From: Desulfobacterales bacterium
GTDB taxonomy: Bacteria > Desulfobacterota > Desulfobacteria > Desulfobacterales > JAHEIW01
DNA length: 13,893 bases
Assembly (NCBI GenBank): GCA_030145015.1
Contig: JAQYWI010000148.1
Coordinates: 1 to 13,893 of the forward strand
Direction of reading: 5' to 3'
Shown here: one piece after another, positions 7,557-13,893 of the stretch
How the letters are laid out: every line of letters starts with the position of its first letter
Position numbering within the stretch: the stretch's first letter is position 1
Translations under genes and position numbers: made by a program
Notes under the pieces: model-generated
What the model was told of the DNA's origin: nothing
Database searches by the model: none
The model's input: the letters and a program-made list of their open reading frames with translations, nothing else

Positions 7557-7768
7557 TAGAAGTGGTTTCAAAGCCTCAGATCAGGTTCAAGGGCCCCGCT
7601 GAAGCGGGATTACATGTCTGATCTAAACAGATTAATGTATGCATCAAGGCGTCCCGCTTGCGGGGCAACGCAGCCATTAGAGCCTTTTGAGCCCCTTAAA
7701 TATTCTTTCAATTAGATGCGAAATCCCGCTTCATTTAGCGGGGAGATGGGGGTTTGAGACCACTTCTA
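7557..7768. mobile_element. 212-bp terminal-inverted-repeat element, MITE-like
   Basis: TAGAAGTGGTTTCAAA at 7557-7572 and TTTGAGACCACTTCTA at 7753-7768 are inverted repeats matching at 15 of 16 positions. The outermost TA on each side could be a TA target duplication, as made by IS630/Tc1-mariner elements. Inside are three small hairpins of the form CCCGC...GCGGG (7595-7608, 7653-7664, 7725-7742) and an inner inverted repeat (7599-7611 with 7722-7734, 12 bp). No reading frame of note. It starts directly after the stop of the peroxiredoxin gene. A non-autonomous mobile element is my best reading; a structured RNA or a repeat family spread by other means would look similar. Confidence 0.55.
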
Positions 7769-7793
7769 AGCTGACTCACTCAGGAAGATCTCG

Positions 7794-8276
7794 ATGAATC
7801 TGATTAAACCCAGGCGCCTATTTACAGCAGCCCTGCTATTTATAATTTCCTTGAGTATCAATGTCGATGCGGGTTCCGGCGTCATTGTTCAAAAAATTTC
7901 AGAAGCGGCACTTGATGAACTGATCCATGCCAAAAACAACAAAATCCTGATCACCTTTATGGCCGCGTGGTGTGGCCCATGCATTGACGAATTGCCCGCC
8001 TTAAACAAATTATATCAAAAGTATGAAAAGCAAGGCCTGAAATTAATCGGTATCAGCATCGATCTGGAAGGGCCCAAGGCCATGCAACCGATCATTGATA
8101 AACTGCAAGTCGGCTTTCCTGTATATTGGTATGGAGAATCCGCTGTTCAGAAATTTTCTATTTATGCTATTCCAATGATTTTTTTCGTAAAAGACGGCCG
8201 GATTGTCGAAAAGTTGCCGGGCAGGCGATCCGAAAAGGAGCTCGGTAAAAAGATTCGTGGATTTCTGAGTCAGTAA
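7794..8276 (+). CDS. TlpA/ResA-like exported thiol-disulfide oxidoreductase
   Basis: A 160-aa protein with a basic N-terminus and a signal peptide or anchor (residues about 9-26) followed by one thioredoxin domain. The active site is MAAWCGPCIDELPAL with C60 and C63; GISIDLEGPKAM is typical of the TlpA/ResA group, and I126-P127 supplies the cis-proline. It probably keeps periplasmic cysteines reduced, for example in cytochrome c maturation or as partner of the peroxiredoxin and selenoprotein upstream; which of these cannot be told from sequence. Start ATG 7794 is preceded by AGGAAGA at 7782-7788. It follows the inverted-repeat element and faces dsbD, the usual electron donor of such proteins, with 115 nt between the two stops. 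It may be expressed by read-through from the 6312 promoter; I see no strong promoter of its own. Confidence 0.9.
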   Translation: MNLIKPRRLFTAALLFIISLSINVDAGSGVIVQKISEAALDELIHAKNNKILITFMAAWCGPCIDELPALNKLYQKYEKQGLKLIGISIDLEGPKAMQPIIDKLQVGFPVYWYGESAVQKFSIYAIPMIFFVKDGRIVEKLPGRRSEKELGKKIRGFLSQ

Positions 8277-8371
8277 ATGTTGCGTGTTGCGCGTTCCGGG
8301 TTAGAGCTTGATGCGGCAGACAAGGCTAAATTGTATTTAACCCGCAACTCGCAACCCGTAACACGCAACAT
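8277..8371. repeat. Palindrome of TGTTGCG-type words between converging genes
   Basis: The left arm 8277-8303 and right arm 8338-8371 are inverted and begin with an 11- to 12-bp perfect match (ATGTTGCGTGTT). Both close with CGGGTTA / TAACCCG. The right arm has about one extra 7-nt word (GTTGCGA-type), so the arms differ by one repeat unit. It fills the gap between the stops of the tlpA-like gene and dsbD and could serve as a two-way transcription stop, although no long T tract is present. Confidence 0.7.
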
Positions 8372-8391
8372 TGGCTAACAACACGAATTGG

Positions 8392-10299
8392 CTAATTTGA
8401 CGAGGCCGATGCTTTGTTGTTAAGGGCTTGCTTTACAGCGCCCAGAACCTGATCGACCGTGTAAAAGTCGTTTTTAAAGACCGGCCTGCCCTTTGAAGAG
8501 AAAACAACCAGCAGGGGAACGGTCAGACTGCCAACCTCTTTGAGTTTTGCTTTACCGGCGGGGTTGTTGCCGGTGATGTCGACCTTCATCGGCACGATAT
8601 CTTCATCTGCAAGCAGGGCGGTAATTTTACGATCGTGCAGAACACTTTCTTCGAGCGCTTTGCAGTTTAGACACCATTCGGCCGTAAAATCCATTACCAC
8701 AATTTTTTTTTGCTTCATGGCCGCTTCAAAGCGTTCGGGGGTGTAATAAACCCAGTCAATCGGTCCCTCCCCGGACAGCTTCACGGCTCCCCAGATCGGC
8801 AAGACCATCAAGATTATACCCAGACTGACAAAAACCGTTTTGGTTATTTTTTTTGAGGCCAGGCGCATGCTGCGGTAGGCCAGCCAGGCGCCTGCGGCTG
8901 TAACCAAACCCATTACCGGCCACCAGAAAATTTTGCTCGGGGGATTGGGCGGCGTAATCAAGAGTGCACTGATGCCGACGCCTAAGAAATAGGCCGCCGC
9001 CGCTAACATAAAAAGACCCATGACCTGCTTGATCAACTCACTGGCGGGTCCTGCTTTAGGCATCCGATTGACCAGATTGGGAAAAGCCGAGAGAATCAGA
9101 TACGGCAGGGCCATACCCCCGCCGATGGCGGCAAAAGTGGTCAGGGTTGTCAGCGGGGTTTGCGTTGCTGCCCATGCAGCCGCGGCCCCCATAAAGGGGG
9201 CTGTACAGGGCGTCGACAAAACCGCAGCCAGGATGCCCAGTCCAAAAGACCCTTGAGGACTGTCTTGCTGGGGATTGATCGTATAGATGAACCGGGGCAG
9301 GCGCACCGAAAAAAAACCAAACATCCCCAGCGCCATGATTCCGATGACGGCACCCACCAGGATCGTAAAAACCGGATATTGGAACAATTGATTGGTGGCG
9401 GTAAAATCACTGATCAGCGCGATCAGGATGCCAAGGCCGGTCCAAAACGCCAGCACGCCCATGGACATCGCTAAGCCTAGAAAGAAACATTTTTTCCGAT
9501 CCTGGGCCACATGGGATAAACCGATGATCTTAATCGGAATCAGCGGCAGGACACAGGGGGTGAGGTTTAGCAGCAAACCACCTAAAGCGGCTGTGAGCAG
9601 CAGTGCGATCCATCCAAACCCCGTTGATGTATTGATGGAAAATTGCCAGCCGAAGAGATCAAAGTTAACCACCCCGGCAGGTGAAACCGTCTCTCCGGAG
9701 AAGAGATTGGCAAACAGTTGCTCATTTATTTTTGATGTGGCTGTCCCGGATGCGACTACGGCAAGCGTTTCTTTCAATAGCTTCTTTTGTGGAAACAGGC
9801 AGAACCGGTCCGAACATGCTTGATATTCCACCCTTATTTCCAGTCCGATCGACCCCGGCTTTATGTGTTCGTCCAGTTTCATCGGCAGGTAGATAATCGT
9901 CCGGCCTTCAAATGACATCAGCGCACCGCTGGAATAGCTTACTTTAATCGGTTTTGCCTGAGTGAAGCGGGCGGTCGCTAGGGTGACACCCCCGCTGGCA
10001 GTCACAACCTGAACTTTGGTGGGATAGGGTTTGAAATCCTCAAAGGGCTGGACCTGGCTTGCATCGGCATTGATGTGATATCCGTCTTTAATATCGACCA
10101 CAACGGCAAGTGCGACCCGTTCCCCCGGGTGAGCGCGGTCAACCGACCATGCCGTTTTCAAGGCAACCACATCTGAGCCAGACGGACCCGTAGCTTCGAA
10201 CGGGCTTGCGGTCTTATTTTGGGCCAGTGCATTGGATGCGCACGCCAGGATGGCAATCAGGATCAGGTATAGCCCGTATTTGAGCATAAGGCGATTCAT
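8392..10299 (-). CDS. dsbD: Thiol:disulfide interchange protein DsbD
   Basis: Inner-membrane electron conduit that takes reducing power from cytoplasmic thioredoxin and passes it to periplasmic thioredoxin-fold proteins. All three domains are present in 635 aa. After a signal peptide (about 1-26) comes the periplasmic alpha domain with C162 and C167 (ACSDRFCLFP). The eight-helix beta domain (about 228-505) has C249 and C365, each in a T-P-C motif (LNLTPCVLPLIPIK, LSTPCTAPFMG). The C-terminal thioredoxin gamma domain has C543-L-N-C546 and cis-P595. All six catalytic cysteines are intact and the length is normal. No strong ribosome binding site precedes the ATG, and a second ATG four codons on is an alternative. 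It converges on the redoxin cluster, which fits a role in feeding those proteins. It lies 179 nt downstream of fdhE on the same strand. Confidence 0.95.
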   Translation of the reverse strand: MNRLMLKYGLYLILIAILACASNALAQNKTASPFEATGPSGSDVVALKTAWSVDRAHPGERVALAVVVDIKDGYHINADASQVQPFEDFKPYPTKVQVVTASGGVTLATARFTQAKPIKVSYSSGALMSFEGRTIIYLPMKLDEHIKPGSIGLEIRVEYQACSDRFCLFPQKKLLKETLAVVASGTATSKINEQLFANLFSGETVSPAGVVNFDLFGWQFSINTSTGFGWIALLLTAALGGLLLNLTPCVLPLIPIKIIGLSHVAQDRKKCFFLGLAMSMGVLAFWTGLGILIALISDFTATNQLFQYPVFTILVGAVIGIMALGMFGFFSVRLPRFIYTINPQQDSPQGSFGLGILAAVLSTPCTAPFMGAAAAWAATQTPLTTLTTFAAIGGGMALPYLILSAFPNLVNRMPKAGPASELIKQVMGLFMLAAAAYFLGVGISALLITPPNPPSKIFWWPVMGLVTAAGAWLAYRSMRLASKKITKTVFVSLGIILMVLPIWGAVKLSGEGPIDWVYYTPERFEAAMKQKKIVVMDFTAEWCLNCKALEESVLHDRKITALLADEDIVPMKVDITGNNPAGKAKLKEVGSLTVPLLVVFSSKGRPVFKNDFYTVDQVLGAVKQALNNKASASSN

Positions 10300-10327
10300 A
10301 GTCTGAGGTTCAGGGATTTAAGAACTT

Positions 10328-10407
10328 GTTAGATTCGTTTAATTTGTTTCATTGGTTGAATTGGTTGGATTAAACCGAACCAATTGAACGAATTAAACCA
10401 ATCTAAC
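10328..10407. repeat. Palindrome of AATTGGTT-type words upstream of dsbD
   Basis: Arms 10328-10358 and 10377-10407 (31 nt each) pair at about 27 of 31 positions around an 18-nt loop. Each arm repeats the word AATTGGTT or a near variant (GTTAGATT, GTTTAATT, CATTGGTT). It lies in the 179-nt gap between fdhE and dsbD on the minus strand. The RNA from either strand would form a long AU-rich hairpin. Function is unknown; it could stabilise or terminate the fdhE transcript, or regulate dsbD. Confidence 0.72.
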
Positions 10408-10440
10408 CAATTAAACAGATGCAACGCCCGCCATCTGGTT

Positions 10441-10475
10441 GACACCCGAAACCTGACACCTGAACACTGACACCC
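10441..10475. repeat. CTGACACC-word repeat just downstream of fdhE
   Basis: This stretch is made of variants of CTGACACC and CGAAACCTG. Its part 10453-10474 is an exact 22-nt inverted copy of 11431-11452 on the other side of fdhE. Its part 10441-10456 (GACACCCGAAACCTGA) is an exact direct copy of 11558-11573. It begins 3 nt beyond the fdhE stop codon. Confidence 0.75.
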
Positions 10476-10478
10476 GAT

Positions 10479-11360
10479 TTACTGAAGATCGAGCGGAATA
10501 CCGCTTTTAAAGCCCATTTCCTGAGCTTTGATGTCAAGATGCAATGTCGCTACAAATTCCAAGGGTGGATAAATGATACGGTCGGCCTTTCTCGTATCAA
10601 CGGCTTTTATGTAGGTCTTGCAACTGTCACAGACATCAATTCTATAATCTTTTTCCTGGTCACTATATAGGTAGTGCAGGGTTTTACTGTCTTTGTTGTC
10701 ACAAAATGGACAATAAATTCTGGGTGCCGACCACCTGTGCCAGCAAAAGCTGCATAATAAAATGCGTTTGCCTTCATCTTCGAACATTGAAAATGCGGGT
10801 GTGCTCCCGCAAATGGGACAATATCCCTTTTCCCACGCGTTATTTTCATCTAGGTAGGAAGAAAGCTGCAGGGCGCAATGCGTCAAAGACGGCTTTAGGC
10901 TGTTATAAGCAAACAAGGATAGGGTCTTTTTTTCAATATCAAGTTCGTTTTCAACCTTATTGAAAAAGGTGTCGTCCGCTTTTAAAAGATGAGAAAAAAC
11001 AGCACCGGGATCCAGAACTTCGGACGCTACGGCTTTTCGAATCGCTCTGGCCGCTGCCGCCATCTCCTTGTTGGCTGCTTCAGCGATTTGGCATATCTTT
11101 TTTAGAAGGCTGGCGGCTGCATTTTTATCAACGACGAATTCTGAAATATCGATGAGGGGAAATTCCTCATTTTTCTTGGCCGCCAGGATTTCTGCACTGA
11201 TCTTTATCGGTTCTATTTTTAGCTGGCTCTTGGAATCTTCCTGGGCCACAAAAATTTGTTTGTAATAATCCAAAAGGTCAAGATAGGTTGGCCGAAGTTT
11301 CTTTAATGCGGCAACCGCCTGTTTGACCTGATCCGAGGTGATGGCCATATCATCTGTCAT
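10479..11360 (-). CDS. fdhE: Formate dehydrogenase accessory protein FdhE
   Basis: Cytoplasmic maturation factor that binds formate dehydrogenase before export. The 293-aa protein has a helical N-terminal half and a C-terminal metal-binding half with four C-x-x-C pairs: C181/C184 in GYCPICGSTPAF, C203/C206, C217/C220 in YCPFC and C244/C247. These fit the rubredoxin-like iron sites known in FdhE. Start is ATG 11360, with AAAGGAG ending 5 nt before it; an earlier in-frame start at 11411 would add 17 residues before this ribosome binding site and is unlikely. It lies downstream of fdhAB on the same strand, but a terminator and a 400-nt gap make a separate promoter probable; I could not identify one. 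Both ends of the gene are bracketed by related word repeats. Confidence 0.93.
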   Translation of the reverse strand: MTDDMAITSDQVKQAVAALKKLRPTYLDLLDYYKQIFVAQEDSKSQLKIEPIKISAEILAAKKNEEFPLIDISEFVVDKNAAASLLKKICQIAEAANKEMAAAARAIRKAVASEVLDPGAVFSHLLKADDTFFNKVENELDIEKKTLSLFAYNSLKPSLTHCALQLSSYLDENNAWEKGYCPICGSTPAFSMFEDEGKRILLCSFCWHRWSAPRIYCPFCDNKDSKTLHYLYSDQEKDYRIDVCDSCKTYIKAVDTRKADRIIYPPLEFVATLHLDIKAQEMGFKSGIPLDLQ

Positions 11361-11420
11361 CTGATCTCCTTTGGTCTTGTTGTTATGTCCCGCAAGCAAT
11401 TTACAAAACACGGTCCTATC

Positions 11421-11580
11421 TAAGGTTTCAGGTGTCAGTGTTCAGGTGTCAGCAGGCAAATTTAGGAATTGCGAATTCAGGAATTTAGGAATTGAGGGTA
11501 TTCTGTCATTCTAATTCCTAAATCCCTCAATTCCTCAATCATTGAATCCTGACACCTGACACCCGAAACCTGAAACCTTA
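11421..11580. repeat. Nested palindrome upstream of fdhE
   Basis: The outer arms 11421-11452 and 11549-11580 (32 nt each) are inverted copies matching at about 26 of 32 positions, built from AGGTTTC and AGGTGTC words. Between them lies a second inverted pair built from GGAATTTAG and GAATTGAGG words (about 11460-11497 against 11509-11548). The 401-nt gap between the fdhE start and fdhB stop otherwise holds only the terminator at 11701-11737 and an AT-rich stretch (about 11581-11700) in which I see no gene. Confidence 0.75.
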
Positions 11581-11700
11581 GACACCCTGTTGTTTAATGA
11601 ACTCAACCGAACTAAAATATACCCAACGGCTTTTGTAGCAGTAACACTATCCCTGTAAAAATATAAAACACATTATGAGCCTATCACACCTCTTCATAAT

Positions 11701-11737
11701 AAAAAAGGGGAGCGGGTAAAGCCATCTCCCCTTTTTT
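11701..11737 (-). terminator. Rho-independent terminator of the fdhAB transcript
   Basis: AAAAAAGGGGAG at 11701-11712 pairs perfectly with CTCCCCTTTTTT at 11726-11737 around a 13-nt loop. On the minus strand, the direction of fdhAB, the GC-rich stem is followed by a run of T. It begins 24 nt after the fdhB stop. The flanking A and T runs would let it work in both directions. Confidence 0.88.
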
Positions 11738-11761
11738 ATTCAATATTTCATCCGGCTGTTT

Positions 11762-12481
11762 TTACAACAGATGCGATGCCAGATTCCTTAAAGGACGTAA
11801 CATTCTTTTTAACGCCACCTGCCGGGAAATACCAGAGTCGGTATTTGAGGCTACCGCAAACTCGTGGTAAAGCTTGGGATCAAAGGCGACCATAAAAATG
11901 ACCCTTATGTCGCCGGGATCCAGCAGCATGGCCTCGGGATAGGATCTTTTAATTGCAGCCAGCCGCTTTTCGGCGAGATCCAGCATCTCCTTGCGGTCTC
12001 CAAAGTTCATGGTGCCGGTCGGACAGGTCTTGACACAGGCCGGTTGCATCCCGGCTTGAACCCGGTCATAGCACATATCGCACTTGGCCAACGCACCATC
12101 GGGTCCCTTGCGCGGGATGTTATACGGACAGGATTCGATGATTTCAGCCGCATCCAGATCTTTGGTTGCGGATGTGTAAAGCACTGCTCCGGTGGGCTGA
12201 TCATAGTATATGGCAGCCGGATCCCCGGCGGTTTCAAGACAGGGGGCTTCGATGCAGTGCCGGCATTGTTCCGGAAAAAACAGCCATTTGAGCTGCCCGT
12301 CGATGACCTCCTCGTTCATCCTGACCAGCTTGTAGGTATCAAAGGAGAGATCGGCCGGATTTTGGTAAGCCCCGCGGTTTGAAGTTTCTTCTGCGGGAAG
12401 GTCGTTCCACTGCTTGCAGGCGACCTGACAGCCCCTGCAGGCCATACATAATGTGGTATCAATAAAAAAAGACTTACTCAT
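11762..12481 (-). CDS. fdhB: Formate dehydrogenase iron-sulfur subunit FdhB (three-cluster, soluble type)
   Basis: Electron-transfer subunit of the FdhAB formate dehydrogenase, 239 aa. Twelve cysteines form three sets of [4Fe-4S] ligands: C12/C15/C18/C22, C73/C76/C81 with C118 (SCPYNIPR), and C134/C137/C149/C153 (CDMC, CVKTC). Compared with E. coli FdnH, the four ligands of one further cluster are gone together: CLKAC is CLETA and the C-x-x-C-x-x-C before CPxNIP is DAAEIIES. A three-cluster small subunit is what is known for Desulfovibrio-type periplasmic FdhAB. There is no C-terminal membrane helix, unlike FdnH, and no cytochrome b subunit gene follows. Electrons therefore probably go to a periplasmic cytochrome c (inference). 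AAGGAGGTGAT sits just before the ATG, within the 14-nt gap to fdhA. It presumably leaves the cell with FdhA, since it has no signal peptide of its own. Confidence 0.92.
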   Translation of the reverse strand: MSKSFFIDTTLCMACRGCQVACKQWNDLPAEETSNRGAYQNPADLSFDTYKLVRMNEEVIDGQLKWLFFPEQCRHCIEAPCLETAGDPAAIYYDQPTGAVLYTSATKDLDAAEIIESCPYNIPRKGPDGALAKCDMCYDRVQAGMQPACVKTCPTGTMNFGDRKEMLDLAEKRLAAIKRSYPEAMLLDPGDIRVIFMVAFDPKLYHEFAVASNTDSGISRQVALKRMLRPLRNLASHLL

Positions 12482-12495
12482 GCGATCACCTCCTT

Positions 12496-13893
12496 CTATA
12501 TCTTTTGTATATTGACCATAAAGGCCTTGGTTTCCGGAATGCGCGTGTTGGGATCCCCGGTGGACGGTGTCAGCAGGTTGGCGCTCTCTTCTTTGCCGCT
12601 TTTCGGCTTAAGCCAACCATAACACCACGGAAAACCCACCTGATGCACTTCGCTTCCCAGCTCGCCCGATATCTTAAGCGGCCTGAACCGTTTGGTTACA
12701 ATCGCGGTGCATTCCAGCCGACCGCGGGCGGAAGTGGCCAGTACTCGCTCGCCGTTTTTAATGCCTTTGAGTTTGGCCAGCTCTTCGCTCATCTCCACAA
12801 ACACCTGGGGCTGCAACTCCAGCAGCCAGGGCTGATGACGGCTCATTACCCCGGTCTGCCAATGTTCGGTTACCCGGTAAGTGGTGCCCACAAACGGATA
12901 GCGCGGGTCACAGGTTTTATAAACGTCCGCCTTGGATCCATAGACCGCTGCGGTCGGATTGGTGTAGGTCGAACTCATAAAGTTTCTCTCCACCGGGCAT
13001 TCCAGCGGCTCGTAGTGCTCCGGCAAAGGCCCATCGGCGCGGCCCGGGCCAAATATCTGCCCGTGGCCGTGTTTGCGCATGATAAAGGCATGTCTGCTTT
13101 TGGGATTGGGATTTTCCAGGCTGCCCAATGGCGGCCAGCCACCATCCGGAACATCTCCGCCTGACCATTTAGCGCCATCCCATTTAATGACCCAATTCTC
13201 TTTATCCCAGGGCTGCCCTTTCAGATCCACCGAGGCGCGGTTGTAAATGATGCGCCGGTTGACCGGCCAGCACCAGGCAAACCCCGGATACAGACCAATG
13301 TTGTTGGACGCATCCTGGGTGCTGCGCCGCGCCGCCATGTTGCCCTTTTCGGTGTAACTGTTGGAATAAAGCCAGTTGCCCGAAGAGGTCGACCCGTCGG
13401 CCTGCAGAAACCCGAAGCTGGGGACCAGCGTGCCCTTCTTATAGACTTTACCTTTAAGGGTCACATCTTTTAAAAAGTAGCCGTTAATCTCTTTGGCCAC
13501 CGCATGCGGATCATACTCGCCTTTGGCCAGATAATCCCATTTAAGATTGCGGATGGGCTCCGGGAAGGTACCGCCATCTTGGTATTGGGCCTTAATTTTA
13601 TTGCCCAACTCCATCATGATCTGACCGTCGGAACGGCTGTCCCCCAGGGGTTTGGGTCCCTGATAGCGCCACTGGCTCCAGCGGCCGCTGTTGGTAATGG
13701 ATCCTTCTTTTTCGACCGATACCGCTGCAGGCAGGAAAAACACCTCGGTTTTGATCTTGGCAGGATCCATGCCCGGTCCGTGCCAGAAGGAACCGGTCTC
13801 GTTGTCAAAAATGTTGACATTGACCATCCAATCCAGGTTTTTCAAGCCTTCGCGGTTTTTGCCCGCATGCGCCCCGCTACAGGCCGGGTTCTG
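12496..13893 (-). CDS. fdhA: Formate dehydrogenase catalytic subunit FdhA, C-terminal part (runs off the window)
   Basis: Molybdenum/tungsten bis-pyranopterin enzyme that oxidises formate or reduces CO2. The frame is open to the window edge, giving 465 residues of the C-terminal part; a TTG at 13845 is not the real start. Recognisable parts are QNPACSGAHAG at the edge, FWHGPGMDPAKIKTEVFFLP, the NSGRWSQWRYQGPKPLGDSR segment of FdnG-type subunits, and a C-terminal pterin-dinucleotide-binding domain (QVFVEMSEELAKLKGIKNGE, ending in GELGSEVHQVGFPWCYGW). The N-terminal [4Fe-4S] motif, the Tat signal and the catalytic Sec or Cys lie outside the window. fdhB follows after 14 nt. The close relation to Sec-containing enzymes makes Sec likely but unproven here. 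Confidence 0.94.
   Translation of the reverse strand, partial: QNPACSGAHAGKNREGLKNLDWMVNVNIFDNETGSFWHGPGMDPAKIKTEVFFLPAAVSVEKEGSITNSGRWSQWRYQGPKPLGDSRSDGQIMMELGNKIKAQYQDGGTFPEPIRNLKWDYLAKGEYDPHAVAKEINGYFLKDVTLKGKVYKKGTLVPSFGFLQADGSTSSGNWLYSNSYTEKGNMAARRSTQDASNNIGLYPGFAWCWPVNRRIIYNRASVDLKGQPWDKENWVIKWDGAKWSGGDVPDGGWPPLGSLENPNPKSRHAFIMRKHGHGQIFGPGRADGPLPEHYEPLECPVERNFMSSTYTNPTAAVYGSKADVYKTCDPRYPFVGTTYRVTEHWQTGVMSRHQPWLLELQPQVFVEMSEELAKLKGIKNGERVLATSARGRLECTAIVTKRFRPLKISGELGSEVHQVGFPWCYGWLKPKSGKEESANLLTPSTGDPNTRIPETKAFMVNIQKI

Noticed and set aside
9392..9823. A 143-aa open frame on the + strand opposite dsbD
   Set aside because: It is antisense to well-conserved DsbD domains and has no recognisable protein features.
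10237..10299. DsbD as a lipoprotein because of ILAC at residues 17-20
   Set aside because: The residue before the last two positions is not a good lipobox fit and the stretch reads equally well as a normal signal peptide ending near ALAQ.
11421..11580. A CRISPR array suggested by short repeated words
   Set aside because: The repeats are 7-9 nt variants in inverted order with no regular 25-40 nt repeats or unique spacers, and no cas genes are present.
12505..13164. A 219-aa open frame on the + strand
   Set aside because: It lies wholly opposite fdhA, has no family resemblance and no ribosome binding site; it is a shadow of a GC-rich gene.

Overview
The window looks like chromosomal DNA of an anaerobic, probably sulfate-reducing member of the Desulfobacterota. 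The basis for this is a periplasmic-type formate dehydrogenase with a three-cluster FdhB, an FdhE maturation factor, an in-frame UGA selenocysteine gene with a good bacterial SECIS, and intergenic palindromes built from short repeated words. The lineage is inferred from gene content and style; there is no rRNA or marker gene to prove it.

Left part (+ strand, 314-6290): a complete seven-gene Mrp/Mnh cation/proton antiporter operon, mrpABCDEFG. Genes mrpB to mrpG are tightly coupled, mostly by 4-nt ATGA overlaps. A 220-nt gap holding a long palindrome separates mrpA from mrpB. The AT-rich leader (1-313) carries no convincing gene.

Middle part (+ strand, 6312-8276): a promoter with exact TTGACA and TATAAT boxes drives a cluster of exported thioredoxin-fold proteins. 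The first gene (6368-6937) is interrupted by TGA at 6599-6601. It is best read as one selenoprotein with a U-P-Y-C active site, because the frame stays open on both sides, the UGA sits where the first redox Cys belongs, and a 7-bp hairpin with a GGC loop starts its loop 17 nt downstream. A peroxiredoxin-like protein (6954-7556) and a TlpA/ResA-like WCGPC protein (7794-8276) follow. A 212-bp element with terminal inverted repeats lies between those two.

Right part (- strand, 13893-8392): the C-terminal two thirds or so of an FdhA formate dehydrogenase catalytic subunit (running off the window), fdhB, a terminator, fdhE, and a full-length dsbD that converges on the tlpA-like gene. DsbD moves electrons from the cytoplasm to periplasmic thioredoxin-fold proteins, so the middle and right parts can be read together as a periplasmic thiol/selenol redox module. 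That link is inference from gene neighbourhood.

The main points of interest are the selenoprotein, the possible DsbD-fed redoxin relay around it, the MITE-like inverted-repeat element, and a set of intergenic palindromes that share one design but use different short words, two of which bracket fdhE with a perfect 22-nt inverted repeat.
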